A stretch of DNA of 20,027 nucleotides, taken from assembly GCA_036495425.1 (NCBI GenBank), contig DASXMW010000212.1, positions 1 through 20,027 of the forward strand, given 5' to 3'. The notes beneath the pieces were generated by a model. The model was given only the letters and a program-made list of their open reading frames with translations, made no database searches and was not told where the DNA came from. Positions within the stretch are counted from its first letter, which is position 1; every line of letters begins with the position of its first letter. Of this stretch, positions 14,542 through 20,027 are shown piece after piece. The translations under genes and the position numbers were made by a program. The stretch is from Bog-532 sp036495425 (GTDB lineage Bacteria; Actinomycetota; Actinomycetes; Streptosporangiales; Streptosporangiaceae).

Positions 14542-15480
14542 GGCCAGGGTGGTGTGGCGACGGCGGCGGATCAGGGTGCGCAGGGTGCTGACGTCCTGGT
14601 AGCCGACGGCGGTGGCGATGGCGGCCGGAGCCTGGGTGGTGGTGCGGAGCAGGAACGTGGCCTGTTCCAGCCGGACCTCCTGCACGAACCGGATCGGCGA
14701 CATGCCCAGGGTGGCCTGGGTGGCCCGCTGCAGGGTGCGCTCGCTGACGCCGAGGGCCCGGGCCGCGTCTTCGATCTGCACGGGTCCGGCCAGGTGCTCG
14801 CGAATATATTTCTCGAAGGCCGCGATGGTGGGGTCCCCGGTCGCCAGCAGGGACGGGACCGCGGCCGCGGCCTGCGACGGCCGGTCGCCGATGACCAGAT
14901 ACCGGGTGACCAGCTCGGCCAGGGCCGGGCTGCTCCGCTGGACCAGCGACAGGGCCAGGTCGATGTGGGCGAAGGCCGCGCCCGCGGTGGTGACGTTGCC
15001 CGCGACCGCGAGGGCGCGGGAGTCGTCCAGGTCCACGCGCGGGTAGCGGGCGCGGAAGGCCGGGCTCAGCCACCAGCTGGTGGTCGCGGTCCGGCCGTCC
15101 AGGACGCCCGCCTCGGCCAGGAAGAACGTGCCGCTGCAGGCCGCGGCCAGGCCCACCCCGGCCTGACTCAGGATCCCGATCGCGGACAGGAACTCGTGAC
15201 CGCGCACGTAGTCGACGATCTCGGCCGGCGGCCGCAGCCCGATGGCCGGCATCACGGCCAGCTCGGGCGGGTCGCTGCGCAGTTCCGGCCACGGCACCGT
15301 GGCCAGCCGCAGGCCTTGCCCGGTACGCACGCTGGTGCCCCAGCCGGCCTTGATGACCTCGAACGGGGCCCCGGCCAGCCCGGCCTGCCCGCTCAGCGCG
15401 TTCGCGGTGGCCAGGATGTCGAGCATCGTCGTCAACCCGGAGTCGAACATGCCGTCCACCGTCAGCACCGCCACCCGCAT
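14524..15480 (-). CDS. GlxA-family AraC-type transcriptional regulator (DJ-1/PfpI plus AraC HTH)
   Basis: 318 residues from ATG at 15480. Residues 1-185 form a DJ-1/PfpI-like domain: MRVAVLTVDGMFDSGLTTML at the start and nucleophile-elbow Cys115 in AAACSGTFFLAEAGVLDGR (112-130). Residues about 215-318 are an AraC-type double helix-turn-helix, with VQIEDAARALGVSERTLQRA (234-253) and IATAVGYQDVSTLRTLIRR (288-306). GlxA-type regulators normally sense a small metabolite and activate adjacent catabolic genes. A longer reading upstream exists, but MRVAVLTVDG is the family N-terminus; there is no clear ribosome binding site, so it may be leaderless. It is divergent from a dead alpha/beta hydrolase, so its local target may be lost. 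The downstream arc operon is another candidate target. Confidence 0.88.
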   Translation of the reverse strand: MRVAVLTVDGMFDSGLTTMLDILATANALSGQAGLAGAPFEVIKAGWGTSVRTGQGLRLATVPWPELRSDPPELAVMPAIGLRPPAEIVDYVRGHEFLSAIGILSQAGVGLAAACSGTFFLAEAGVLDGRTATTSWWLSPAFRARYPRVDLDDSRALAVAGNVTTAGAAFAHIDLALSLVQRSSPALAELVTRYLVIGDRPSQAAAAVPSLLATGDPTIAAFEKYIREHLAGPVQIEDAARALGVSERTLQRATQATLGMSPIRFVQEVRLEQATFLLRTTTQAPAAIATAVGYQDVSTLRTLIRRRRHTTLAALRGS

Positions 15481-15516
15481 GGCGGAAACGGTACCAAACG
15501 TGTCGGGTCCGCCAGT

Positions 15517-15545
15517 AGGAAGTCGCGCTGCCTGGGCAGTTCCTT
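15517..15545. promoter_or_regulatory. Candidate operator in the GlxA regulator / hydrolase divergent promoter
   Basis: Nested inverted repeats AGGAA...TTCCT and CTGCC-TG-GGCAG lie midway in the 92-bp divergent region (15481-15572). The position suits the binding site of the adjacent regulator, but the arms are short and asymmetrically spaced. Confidence 0.25.
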
Positions 15546-15572
15546 GGAAACGAGCTGGGCGGGAGGAAACGA

Positions 15573-15783
15573 TGACCGAGGTAACCGCCCACAAGGGACT
15601 GCTGGAGAAGACCATGGTGCATGTGGACGACACCGGCGGCCCGGGCCGCCCCGTGGTGCTGATCCACGGCTGGCCGTTGTCAGGCAGTCGGAGCTGCTGG
15701 TGCTGGCCGGGGCCCCGCAGGGCTGCAACGTGAGCCACGCGGACGAGTTCAACCAGGGCCTGACCGGTTTCCTGGCCCGGTGA
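15573..15783 (+). pseudogene. Alpha/beta hydrolase (chloroperoxidase-like) remnant, centre deleted
   Basis: The ATG at 15573 has a good GGGAGG site. The first frame reads MTEVTAHKGLLEKTMVHVDD, then RPVVLIHGWPLSGS, the oxyanion-hole N-terminus of non-haem chloroperoxidase-like hydrolases. After about 38 residues it becomes nonsense. In the +1 frame, from about 15681 to the TGA at 15783, the sequence reads SELLVLAGAPQGCNVSHADE and then FNQGLTGFLAR, the C-terminus of the same family. About 200 central residues, including the nucleophile Ser and acid, are missing, and the catalytic His of the usual GAPHG is Gln. An internal deletion joining the two ends out of frame explains this. It is divergent from the GlxA-type regulator and followed by twin terminator hairpins. 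Confidence 0.85.
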
Positions 15784-15788
15784 AATCT

Positions 15789-15824
15789 CCGGTCACTCCG
15801 CGTGCGGCAAGGCGGAGTGACCGG
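15789..15824. terminator. Perfect 13-bp terminator hairpin, first of two
   Basis: CCGGTCACTCCGC (15789-15801) pairs perfectly with GCGGAGTGACCGG (15812-15824) around a 10-nt loop, starting five bp after the hydrolase remnant's stop. No T-run follows; position between convergent genes and stem strength support a U-less terminator. Confidence 0.65.
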
Positions 15825-15826
15825 TT

Positions 15827-15863
15827 CGCCCGCCCGGTGGCGGAGGGGTTCACCGGGCGGGCG
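15827..15863. terminator. Perfect 13-bp terminator hairpin, second of two
   Basis: CGCCCGCCCGGTG (15827-15839) pairs perfectly with CACCGGGCGGGCG (15851-15863) around an 11-nt loop. It lies 23 bp from the stop of the minus-strand dehydratase gene and two bp from the first hairpin. The pair probably acts in both directions. Confidence 0.65.
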
Positions 15864-15886
15864 CGGCCAAGTCCGGCGACGTCAGC

Positions 15887-16819
15887 TCAGACCCGCCTGA
15901 TACCCGCCCTGACCAGGGCGTTCTTGCCGCGCACGACCGGGTTGGCGAGCTCGCCGATGCCGTCGATGCGGATGGTGATCTGGTCGGCGGGCTGGAGGGT
16001 GAAGGGCAGATCGGGGACCAGGCTGGTGCCGGTGGACAAGATGGCGCCGGCCGGGAAGTCGTCCTCGCGGAACAGGTAGCTGGCCAGCTCGGGGATGCGG
16101 CGGCGCAGCCCGGAGGTGCTCGACTTGCCCTGCCAGGCGACCTGGCCGTCGCGGGTGATGGTCAGCTCGATGGTGAGGTCGTAGGGGTCGGGGATCTCCC
16201 AGGCCGGGCGGATCCAGGGGCCGACCGCGCAGCCGCCCAGGTAGACCTTGGCCTGCGGCAGGTACAGCGGGTTCTGGCCTTCGATGCTGCGGGAGCTCAT
16301 GTCGTTGCAGATCGTGTAGCCGGCCACCTCGCCGGCGTAGTTGAGCACCGCGGCCAGCTCGGGTTCGGGCACGTCGACCCGGGAGTCGGCCCGGACCGAC
16401 ACGGCCCGGCCGGGGCCGCGGACCCGCCACGACACCGACTTGAAGAACAGCTCCGGGCGCTCGGCGGAGTAGACGCGGTCGTAGACGTCGGCCGACTCTT
16501 CGCTCTCGTCGATGCGGGCGTCCCGGGATCGCTCGTAGGTGACACCAGCCGCCCACACCTCGGTCCGGCCGTCGACCGGGGCCAGCAGCTCGACGCCGGC
16601 CAGCGGCACCTGCTCGCCGCGCGGGCCGCCCAGCAGGTCACGGAGCTCGCTCACCGGCAGGGCCAGCAGGTCGGCCAGGGCGGGCGACCCGGGCAGCGTG
16701 GTCGCCACGCCCGGCCTGTTCCCGTTCACGGACGCGGTGTGCTCGTCGATCACGCCCACCCGGGGCCCACCCTGGATGGCACCGTCCTGGCTTACCCTGC
16801 GAAACCTGATCAGCCGCAT
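15887..16819 (-). CDS. FAH-family dehydratase, 2-dehydro-3-deoxy-D-arabinonate dehydratase type
   Basis: 310 residues of the fumarylacetoacetate hydrolase superfamily. The metal-binding Glu pair is in DVPEPELAAVL (149-159, E152/E154), followed by GYTICNDMSSRSIEGQNPLY (167-186) and LPQAKVYLGGC. WAAGVTYERSRDARIDESEE (89-108) and YDRVYSAERPELFFKS (113-128) are typical of the sugar-acid branch, which dehydrates 2-keto-3-deoxy-pentonate to 2-oxoglutarate semialdehyde (EC 4.2.1.141) in oxidative arabinose/xylose (Weimberg-type) routes. This resembles the Sulfolobus enzyme as I recall it; the exact sugar is inference. GAGGAGG lies 5-6 nt before the ATG. It is divergent from an SDR dehydrogenase, a plausible upstream step, across a perfect inverted repeat. 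Confidence 0.85.
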   Translation of the reverse strand: MRLIRFRRVSQDGAIQGGPRVGVIDEHTASVNGNRPGVATTLPGSPALADLLALPVSELRDLLGGPRGEQVPLAGVELLAPVDGRTEVWAAGVTYERSRDARIDESEESADVYDRVYSAERPELFFKSVSWRVRGPGRAVSVRADSRVDVPEPELAAVLNYAGEVAGYTICNDMSSRSIEGQNPLYLPQAKVYLGGCAVGPWIRPAWEIPDPYDLTIELTITRDGQVAWQGKSSTSGLRRRIPELASYLFREDDFPAGAILSTGTSLVPDLPFTLQPADQITIRIDGIGELANPVVRGKNALVRAGIRRV

Positions 16820-16830
16820 CTACGCCTCCT

Positions 16831-16858
16831 CGCCAGTGAGCCTAACGCGCCACTGGCG
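16831..16858. promoter_or_regulatory. Perfect inverted repeat in the dehydratase / SDR divergent promoter
   Basis: CGCCAGTG (16831-16838) and CACTGGCG (16851-16858) are perfectly inverted, with centres 20 bp apart (two helical turns). They sit in the 80-bp gap shared by both promoters, 12 bp upstream of the dehydratase ATG. This is the layout of a dimeric repressor operator controlling both genes. No regulator gene lies immediately beside it. Confidence 0.5.
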
Positions 16859-16899
16859 GGAACAAAGAGGACAGCGGGCTCATGACGAGGAGGTCAAGG

Positions 16900-17637
16900 G
16901 TGAGCGTTGCGGTAGTGACCGGCGCCGGGGGCGCCCTGGGGCAGGCGATCGCCCGGCGGCTGGCGGTGGACGGGCACGCCGTGGCCGTGGCGGACATCGA
17001 CGCCGACGCGGTCGAGGTGACCCGCAAGGACGTGGCGGCCCACGGCGGCTCCGTGCGGTCCTGGACGCTGGACGTGCGGGACGCGGAGGCGGTGAACGAG
17101 ATGTTCCACATGGTGGCCCTGCAGTCGGGCGGCACCGGGATCCTGGTCAACAACGCGGCCATCCGGCCGCACGCCCCGTTCCTGGAGATCACCCCGGCCG
17201 AGTACGACGACGTGCACGCGGTCAACCAGCGCGGGTTCTGGCTGTGCGCGCAGGCCGCGGCCCGGCAGATGATCGGGCTGGGCGGCGGCGCGATCGTCAA
17301 TATCGCGTCGATCGTCACCCACGGCGGCTGGTCCGGGCTGGCCTCGTACGCGGCGTCCAAGGGGGCGGCGGTGTCGCTGACCCGGGCTCTGGCCAGCGAG
17401 CTCGGGCCGTACAACATCAGGGTCAACACGGTCTCCCCCGGCGCGTTCCGCGCCGTCGCCGACGACAGCCGCGAGGACCCGGCCGAGTACCGCCAGTTCG
17501 TGCTGGACCACCAGGCCCTCAAGCGCCGCGGCACCCCGGACGAGCTGGCGGCGGTGGTGTCGTTCCTGGCCGGCCCGGACTCGTCGTTCATCACCGGCCA
17601 GACCATTGAGGTCAACGGCGGCTGGGTCATGTCGTAG
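16900..17637 (+). CDS. SDR-family dehydrogenase, probably sugar or sugar-acid related
   Basis: 245 residues from GTG at 16900. TGAGGALG (7-14) is the cofactor motif; NNAA (84-87) replaces NNAG; Ser137 (NIAS), Tyr150 and Lys154 (YAASK) complete the active site; TGQTIEVNGGW near the C-terminus is typical of classical SDRs. ADID after strand 2 (about 31-34) has the acidic residue that favours NAD+. An ATG at 16882 gives six more residues, but GTG is preferred because GAGGAGG (16887-16893) lies six nt before it. Being divergent from the sugar-acid dehydratase suggests oxidation of a sugar or aldonate in the same pathway; that is inference. Confidence 0.88.
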   Translation: MSVAVVTGAGGALGQAIARRLAVDGHAVAVADIDADAVEVTRKDVAAHGGSVRSWTLDVRDAEAVNEMFHMVALQSGGTGILVNNAAIRPHAPFLEITPAEYDDVHAVNQRGFWLCAQAAARQMIGLGGGAIVNIASIVTHGGWSGLASYAASKGAAVSLTRALASELGPYNIRVNTVSPGAFRAVADDSREDPAEYRQFVLDHQALKRRGTPDELAAVVSFLAGPDSSFITGQTIEVNGGWVMS

Positions 17638-17665
17638 GCGAGGCGCCGGGCGCTACGCTCCCGGC

Positions 17666-17785
17666 ATGGCGTTCTTCGTCCTGACGATGGTCAACGGGCC
17701 GCGGTACGATCCCGCGCGGGCCCGGCGGGAACAGGCCGGGTGGGGCCGGCCGGAGGGTTCGGCCGGCTCGGCGGCGCGGGGCTGA
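17666..17785 (+). pseudogene. YciI-family remnant (N-terminus only)
   Basis: A 39-residue ORF reads MAFFVLTMVNGPRYDP followed by ARARREQAGW. This matches the start of actinobacterial YciI-like proteins, which continue with a WdeHaaFMdaL segment and reach about 95-100 residues. Here the frame instead runs into a Gly/Ala/Arg-rich stretch and stops at 17785, so about 60 residues including the conserved His are missing. There is no strong ribosome binding site. It lies 28 bp after the SDR stop and 10 bp before another broken gene. The family call rests on 26 residues. Confidence 0.6.
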
Positions 17786-17795
17786 GGACAGCCGG

Positions 17796-18219
17796 ATGGT
17801 GCTGCAGGAGTGGGACAACTTCGCGGTCATCACCGGGAGCGCGGCCGGGGCCCTGACCGGGCTGCTGTTCGTCGCGGTGTCGCTGAACCGGGACCGGATC
17901 GTGGGCCATCCCGGCCTGCGCGCCGAGGCCGCGCAGACCCTGACCTTGTTCATCCTGGCGCTGGTGCTCACGGTGCTGCTGGTGATCCCGGGCATGTCGG
18001 CGCAGACCCTGGGCATCGTGCTGATCGCGGTGGCGATCGTCTGGGGCGGGACGCTCAGCCTGCTGTCACGGAAAAAGCCCGACTCCGAACGGGGCCAGCG
18101 CGGCCGCGGTGATGCTGGCGCTGGGCGGCGGGGTGGTCGTCGCCTGGCTGTTCCTGACCCGGGCCCCGGCCGGGGATGCCGAGGTAACCAGGAAACCGGG
18201 TGACGTGGAGGCCAGGTGA
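17796..18219 (+). pseudogene. Membrane protein gene with an internal deletion/frameshift
   Basis: From ATG at 17796, residues 1-90 read naturally: VITGSAAGALTGLLFVAVSL (about 11-30), then two more hydrophobic segments up to about residue 88. After SRKKPDSERGQ the frame turns into Arg/Gly-rich nonsense and stops at 18203. In the +1 frame from about 18098, SAAAVMLALGGGVVVAWLFL then TRAP continues as a normal last helix to TGA at 18217-18219. Related actinobacterial proteins have further membrane segments between these parts, so about 40 or more residues appear to be lost along with the frame. The DUF4037 gene start overlaps this final stop (GTGA), so the old operon order is preserved. Confidence 0.7.
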
Positions 18220-19286
18220 CCATGGCGGGCGAGCCAGGCGGTTCCGGGCTGGCGCGGCTGTTCCACGCCGAGGCGGTGGCGCCGATCCTGGCCCGGGAGT
18301 TCCCCCGGCTGCGCTACGCGGCCGGGCGGCTCGGCTCCGGGTCGGACGTGCTCGGGCTGGACGACGCGATGAGCCGCGACCACGACTGGGGTTGCCGGCT
18401 GACGCTGCTGGTGGACCGGGCCGACGCGGCCGCGGTGCCGGCGGTGCGGGACCGGCTGGCGGCTCAGCTGCCGGGCTCGTGGCGGGACCGGCCGGTCCGG
18501 TTCGCCACCACCTGGGACCGCTCGGAGGTGCACCGGGTCGAGGTGGCCACGGTGCGCGATTTCGCCCGCGGCCGGCTGGGGATCGATCCGCTGGGCGGGC
18601 TGACCGCGGTGGACTGGCTGATGCTGACCGGGCAGGGCGTGCTGGAGGTCACGGCCGGGCCGGTGTTCACCGATCAGACCACTGAACTGGCCCGGGCCCG
18701 GGAGGCGCTGCGCTGGTACCCGGCCGAGGTGGACCGGTACGTGCTGGCCGCGGGCTGGCTGCTGGTCAGCTTCCGGCTGCCCATGCACGGCCGGGCCGCC
18801 GACCGGGGCGACGAGGCCGGGTCGCGGTTTATCGCCGGGGCCATCACCGGGAGCCTGCTGCGGCTGGCCCTGCTGGCGCACCGGCGCTGGGCGCCGTACG
18901 AGAAGTGGCTCGGCACGGCGGTGGGCGGCCTGCCCGGGGGACCAGCGCTGGCCAGCTCGCTGGCCGCCGCCACCGGCGGGCCGGACCGGGACAGCCGGGA
19001 GGAAGCCATGGCCGCGGCGGCCGAGGCCATCCTGGACGTGCAGCGTGACCGCGGGGTGCCGGTCCCCCGGCCCGCGTTCAGCCAGTTCTGGGACCGCCCG
19101 TACCAGCACGTCAACCCGTCGGTCATCCACGGCCTGCGGGCCGGGGTCAAGGACCCGGACCTGACCCGGCTGCCCGGCGAGGCGGGGTCGGTCGAGCAGT
19201 GGTGCGCCGACGTCGAGCTGCTGGCCCGCCCGGAGCGGCGGATCGCCCTGGCGGCGGCCTACCGCGCCTGGCTCCAGGCGGCGTGA
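18216..19286 (+). CDS. DUF4037 protein (nucleotidyltransferase-like)
   Basis: 356 residues. GSGSDVLGLDDAMSRDHDWG (40-59) is the DUF4037 signature, resembling a nucleotidyltransferase fold with an Asp-His-Asp core (55-57). Further family segments are DWLMLTGQGVLEVTAGPVF (133-151), WYPAEVDRYVLAAGW and FWDRPYQHVNPSVIHGLR near the C-terminus. Biochemical role unknown; a soluble enzyme is expected as no signal or membrane helix is visible. The GTG at 18216 overlaps the preceding TGA as GTGA, with GGAGG 4 nt upstream, indicating coupled translation; an ATG two codons later is the alternative. The SRPBCC gene follows after 13 bp. Confidence 0.85.
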   Translation: MTMAGEPGGSGLARLFHAEAVAPILAREFPRLRYAAGRLGSGSDVLGLDDAMSRDHDWGCRLTLLVDRADAAAVPAVRDRLAAQLPGSWRDRPVRFATTWDRSEVHRVEVATVRDFARGRLGIDPLGGLTAVDWLMLTGQGVLEVTAGPVFTDQTTELARAREALRWYPAEVDRYVLAAGWLLVSFRLPMHGRAADRGDEAGSRFIAGAITGSLLRLALLAHRRWAPYEKWLGTAVGGLPGGPALASSLAAATGGPDRDSREEAMAAAAEAILDVQRDRGVPVPRPAFSQFWDRPYQHVNPSVIHGLRAGVKDPDLTRLPGEAGSVEQWCADVELLARPERRIALAAAYRAWLQAA

Positions 19287-19299
19287 TAGGCATGCCTGC

Positions 19300-19752
19300 A
19301 TGGGAGTTATTGAGGTCAAGGCCGAGCGCACGGTGAACGCCCCCGCCGAGGCGGTGTACGGCTATATCCGGGACATGCACACCCATGCCAAGTTCCTGCC
19401 CCCCGCGTTCTCGGACTTTCACGTGGAGTCCGGCGGGGTCGGGGCCGGCTCGGTCACCCGGTTCAAGGTCACCGCGGGCGGGCGCACCCGCGAGTACCAC
19501 ATGACCGTGGACGAGCCCGAGCCCGGCCGGGTCCTGCGCGAGTCCGACAACGACTCCAGCCTGATCACCAGGTTCACCGTGGACCCCGCGGTCAGCGGCA
19601 CCTCCATGGTGCAGATCTCCACCACCTGGCAGGGCGCGGGCGGCATCGGCGGGTTCTTCGAGAAGACCTTCGCCCCCCGGGCCATGCGGGCCATCTACGA
19701 CGACGAGCTCCAGCGCCTGGATGCCTTCGCTCAGAAGCAGCAGCAGGCATAG
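19300..19752 (+). CDS. SRPBCC (START/Bet v1-like) family protein
   Basis: 150 residues. IEVKAERTVNAPAEAVYGYI (4-23) is the usual first strand and helix of polyketide-cyclase/dehydrase-like SRPBCC proteins. DMHTHAKFLPPAFSDFHVESGG and GAGSVTRFKVTAGGRTREY form the central sheet, and FFEKTFAPRAMRAIYDDEL begins the long C-terminal helix lining the ligand cavity. These cytoplasmic proteins bind hydrophobic small molecules; no ligand or catalytic residue can be named. No strong ribosome binding site precedes the ATG; 13 bp after the DUF4037 gene suggests cotranscription. No hairpin follows immediately; the first strong terminator is 135 bp downstream. Confidence 0.87.
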   Translation: MGVIEVKAERTVNAPAEAVYGYIRDMHTHAKFLPPAFSDFHVESGGVGAGSVTRFKVTAGGRTREYHMTVDEPEPGRVLRESDNDSSLITRFTVDPAVSGTSMVQISTTWQGAGGIGGFFEKTFAPRAMRAIYDDELQRLDAFAQKQQQA

Positions 19753-19777
19753 GGCCGGCCTGCCGCTTGCGTCAGGG

Positions 19778-19802
19778 ATTCATAACTAGCCCATTCATAA
19801 CT
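19778..19802. repeat. Direct decamer pair upstream of the small-RNA promoter
   Basis: ATTCATAACT occurs at 19778-19787 and 19793-19802, 15 bp apart, in an AT-rich patch just before a promoter-like sequence. Two identical 10-mers in such a GC-rich genome suggest an activator-binding site. Confidence 0.5.
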
Positions 19803-19810
19803 GTTGACTG

Positions 19811-19838
19811 TTGGCCCCTGCCTTCGGCCAGGTAGCAT
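19811..19838 (+). promoter_or_regulatory. Candidate promoter for the small RNA
   Basis: TTGGCC (19811-19816) and TAGCAT (19833-19838) are 16 bp apart, each matching four of six consensus bases. A TTGACT at 19804 is too far away (23 bp) to serve as -35. Transcription would begin near 19845. Confidence 0.4.
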
Positions 19839-19844
19839 CCCATG

Positions 19845-19930
19845 TCAAGGCGGTGGGCGGGCGGCCAGCTTTTCTCCCGCCGTCTCCTGTGCCCCGGTCT
19901 CAACCCCCCGACACCGGGGCACAGCTTTTT
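19845..19930 (+). ncRNA. Candidate small RNA, about 85-90 nt
   Basis: A promoter-like sequence, a roughly 85-nt body and a textbook terminator are packed between the SRPBCC gene and a convergent gene, with no ribosome binding site or convincing ORF. A first hairpin can form between GGCGG (about 19849) and CCGCC (about 19878-19882), with a loop containing GCTTTT. The terminator loop holds six consecutive C, a feature described for actinobacterial 6C RNA. Only one such loop is seen here, whereas 6C RNA has two, so the family link is speculative. The alternative is that this is just a distant terminator for the SRPBCC transcript. Confidence 0.4.
19887..19930 (+). terminator. Rho-independent terminator
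   Basis: CTGTGCCCCGGT (19887-19898) pairs perfectly over 12 bp with ACCGGGGCACAG (19913-19924) around a 14-nt C-rich loop. C and TTTTT (19926-19930) follow, then CGTTT. It is the only hairpin in the window with a true T-tract and acts in the plus direction, 13 bp before the end of the convergent gene. Confidence 0.85.
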
Positions 19931-19942
19931 CGTTTCAGCACG

Positions 19943-20027
19943 CTAGCTGATCGGCAGCGGGCGGTGGATCCGGCCCGCGGTGCCGGTCAGGGCCTGGCCG
20001 CTGCCGCCCCAGCGGAGCTGGATCAGC
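19943..20027 (-). CDS. C-terminal 27 residues of an unidentified protein (runs off the right edge)
   Basis: The minus-strand frame is open from the window edge to TAG at 19945-19943 and reads LIQLRWGGSGQALTGTAGRI followed by HRPLPIS. Its codons are GC-ending, like its neighbours. The fragment is too short to assign; it may belong to any cytoplasmic or secreted protein. Confidence 0.55.
   Translation of the reverse strand, partial: LIQLRWGGSGQALTGTAGRIHRPLPIS

Noticed and set aside
19842..19945. 34-residue ORF inside the candidate small RNA
   Set aside because: There is no ribosome binding site, the ATG lies too close to the -10 for leaderless start, and the frame runs through the terminator.

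Overview
The window is GC-rich, with GC-ending codons, GTG starts and GGAGG-type ribosome binding sites. The protein families (PucR regulator, GlxA/AraC regulator, DUF4037, YciI, flippase-like membrane proteins with a kinase-like domain) point to a high-GC actinomycete with a large, soil-type genome. No species is claimed. No rRNA, convincing tRNA, CRISPR array, transposase or phage gene is visible.

Layout. (1) Positions 1-460: the N-terminus of a serpin on the minus strand, preceded by a possible small ORF. (2) About 500-2329: 1.8 kb with no convincing gene, holding a 35-bp tandem repeat, strong hairpins and AT-rich patches. (3) 2330-6877: a redox-enzyme region with a PucR-type regulator, a convergent nitroreductase, and a plus-strand run of two short-chain dehydrogenases and a zinc-free quinone-oxidoreductase-like enzyme. 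(4) 14266 down to 6909, minus strand: a compact six-gene run that looks like one operon. It encodes an arginine/ornithine-type antiporter (arcD), arginine deiminase (arcA), an unannotated 44-residue membrane microprotein, a MarC-family protein with a repeat-built insert, an 822-residue fusion (degenerate PAP2, pseudokinase, flippase-like), and a second stand-alone flippase-like protein. (5) 14524-15783: a GlxA-type AraC regulator facing a dead alpha/beta hydrolase. (6) 15887-17637: a 2-keto-3-deoxy sugar-acid dehydratase of the FAH superfamily, divergent from an SDR dehydrogenase, with a perfect inverted repeat in the shared promoter. (7) 17666-19752: remnants of a YciI protein and a membrane protein, then intact DUF4037 and SRPBCC genes. 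(8) 19778-19930: a candidate small RNA with a promoter-like sequence and a textbook terminator. (9) 19943-end: the C-terminus of an unidentified minus-strand gene.

How the genes may work together. The arc operon is the most interesting unit. It has arginine import and deimination but no ornithine carbamoyltransferase or carbamate kinase, and is joined instead to four membrane proteins. Inference: it may couple ammonia or citrulline production, or arginine/ornithine supply, to envelope lipid handling under acid or membrane stress. Three genes between 15.5 and 18.2 kb have lost their middle while keeping a recognisable N-terminus (two also keep the C-terminus), so that segment is decaying by internal deletion.
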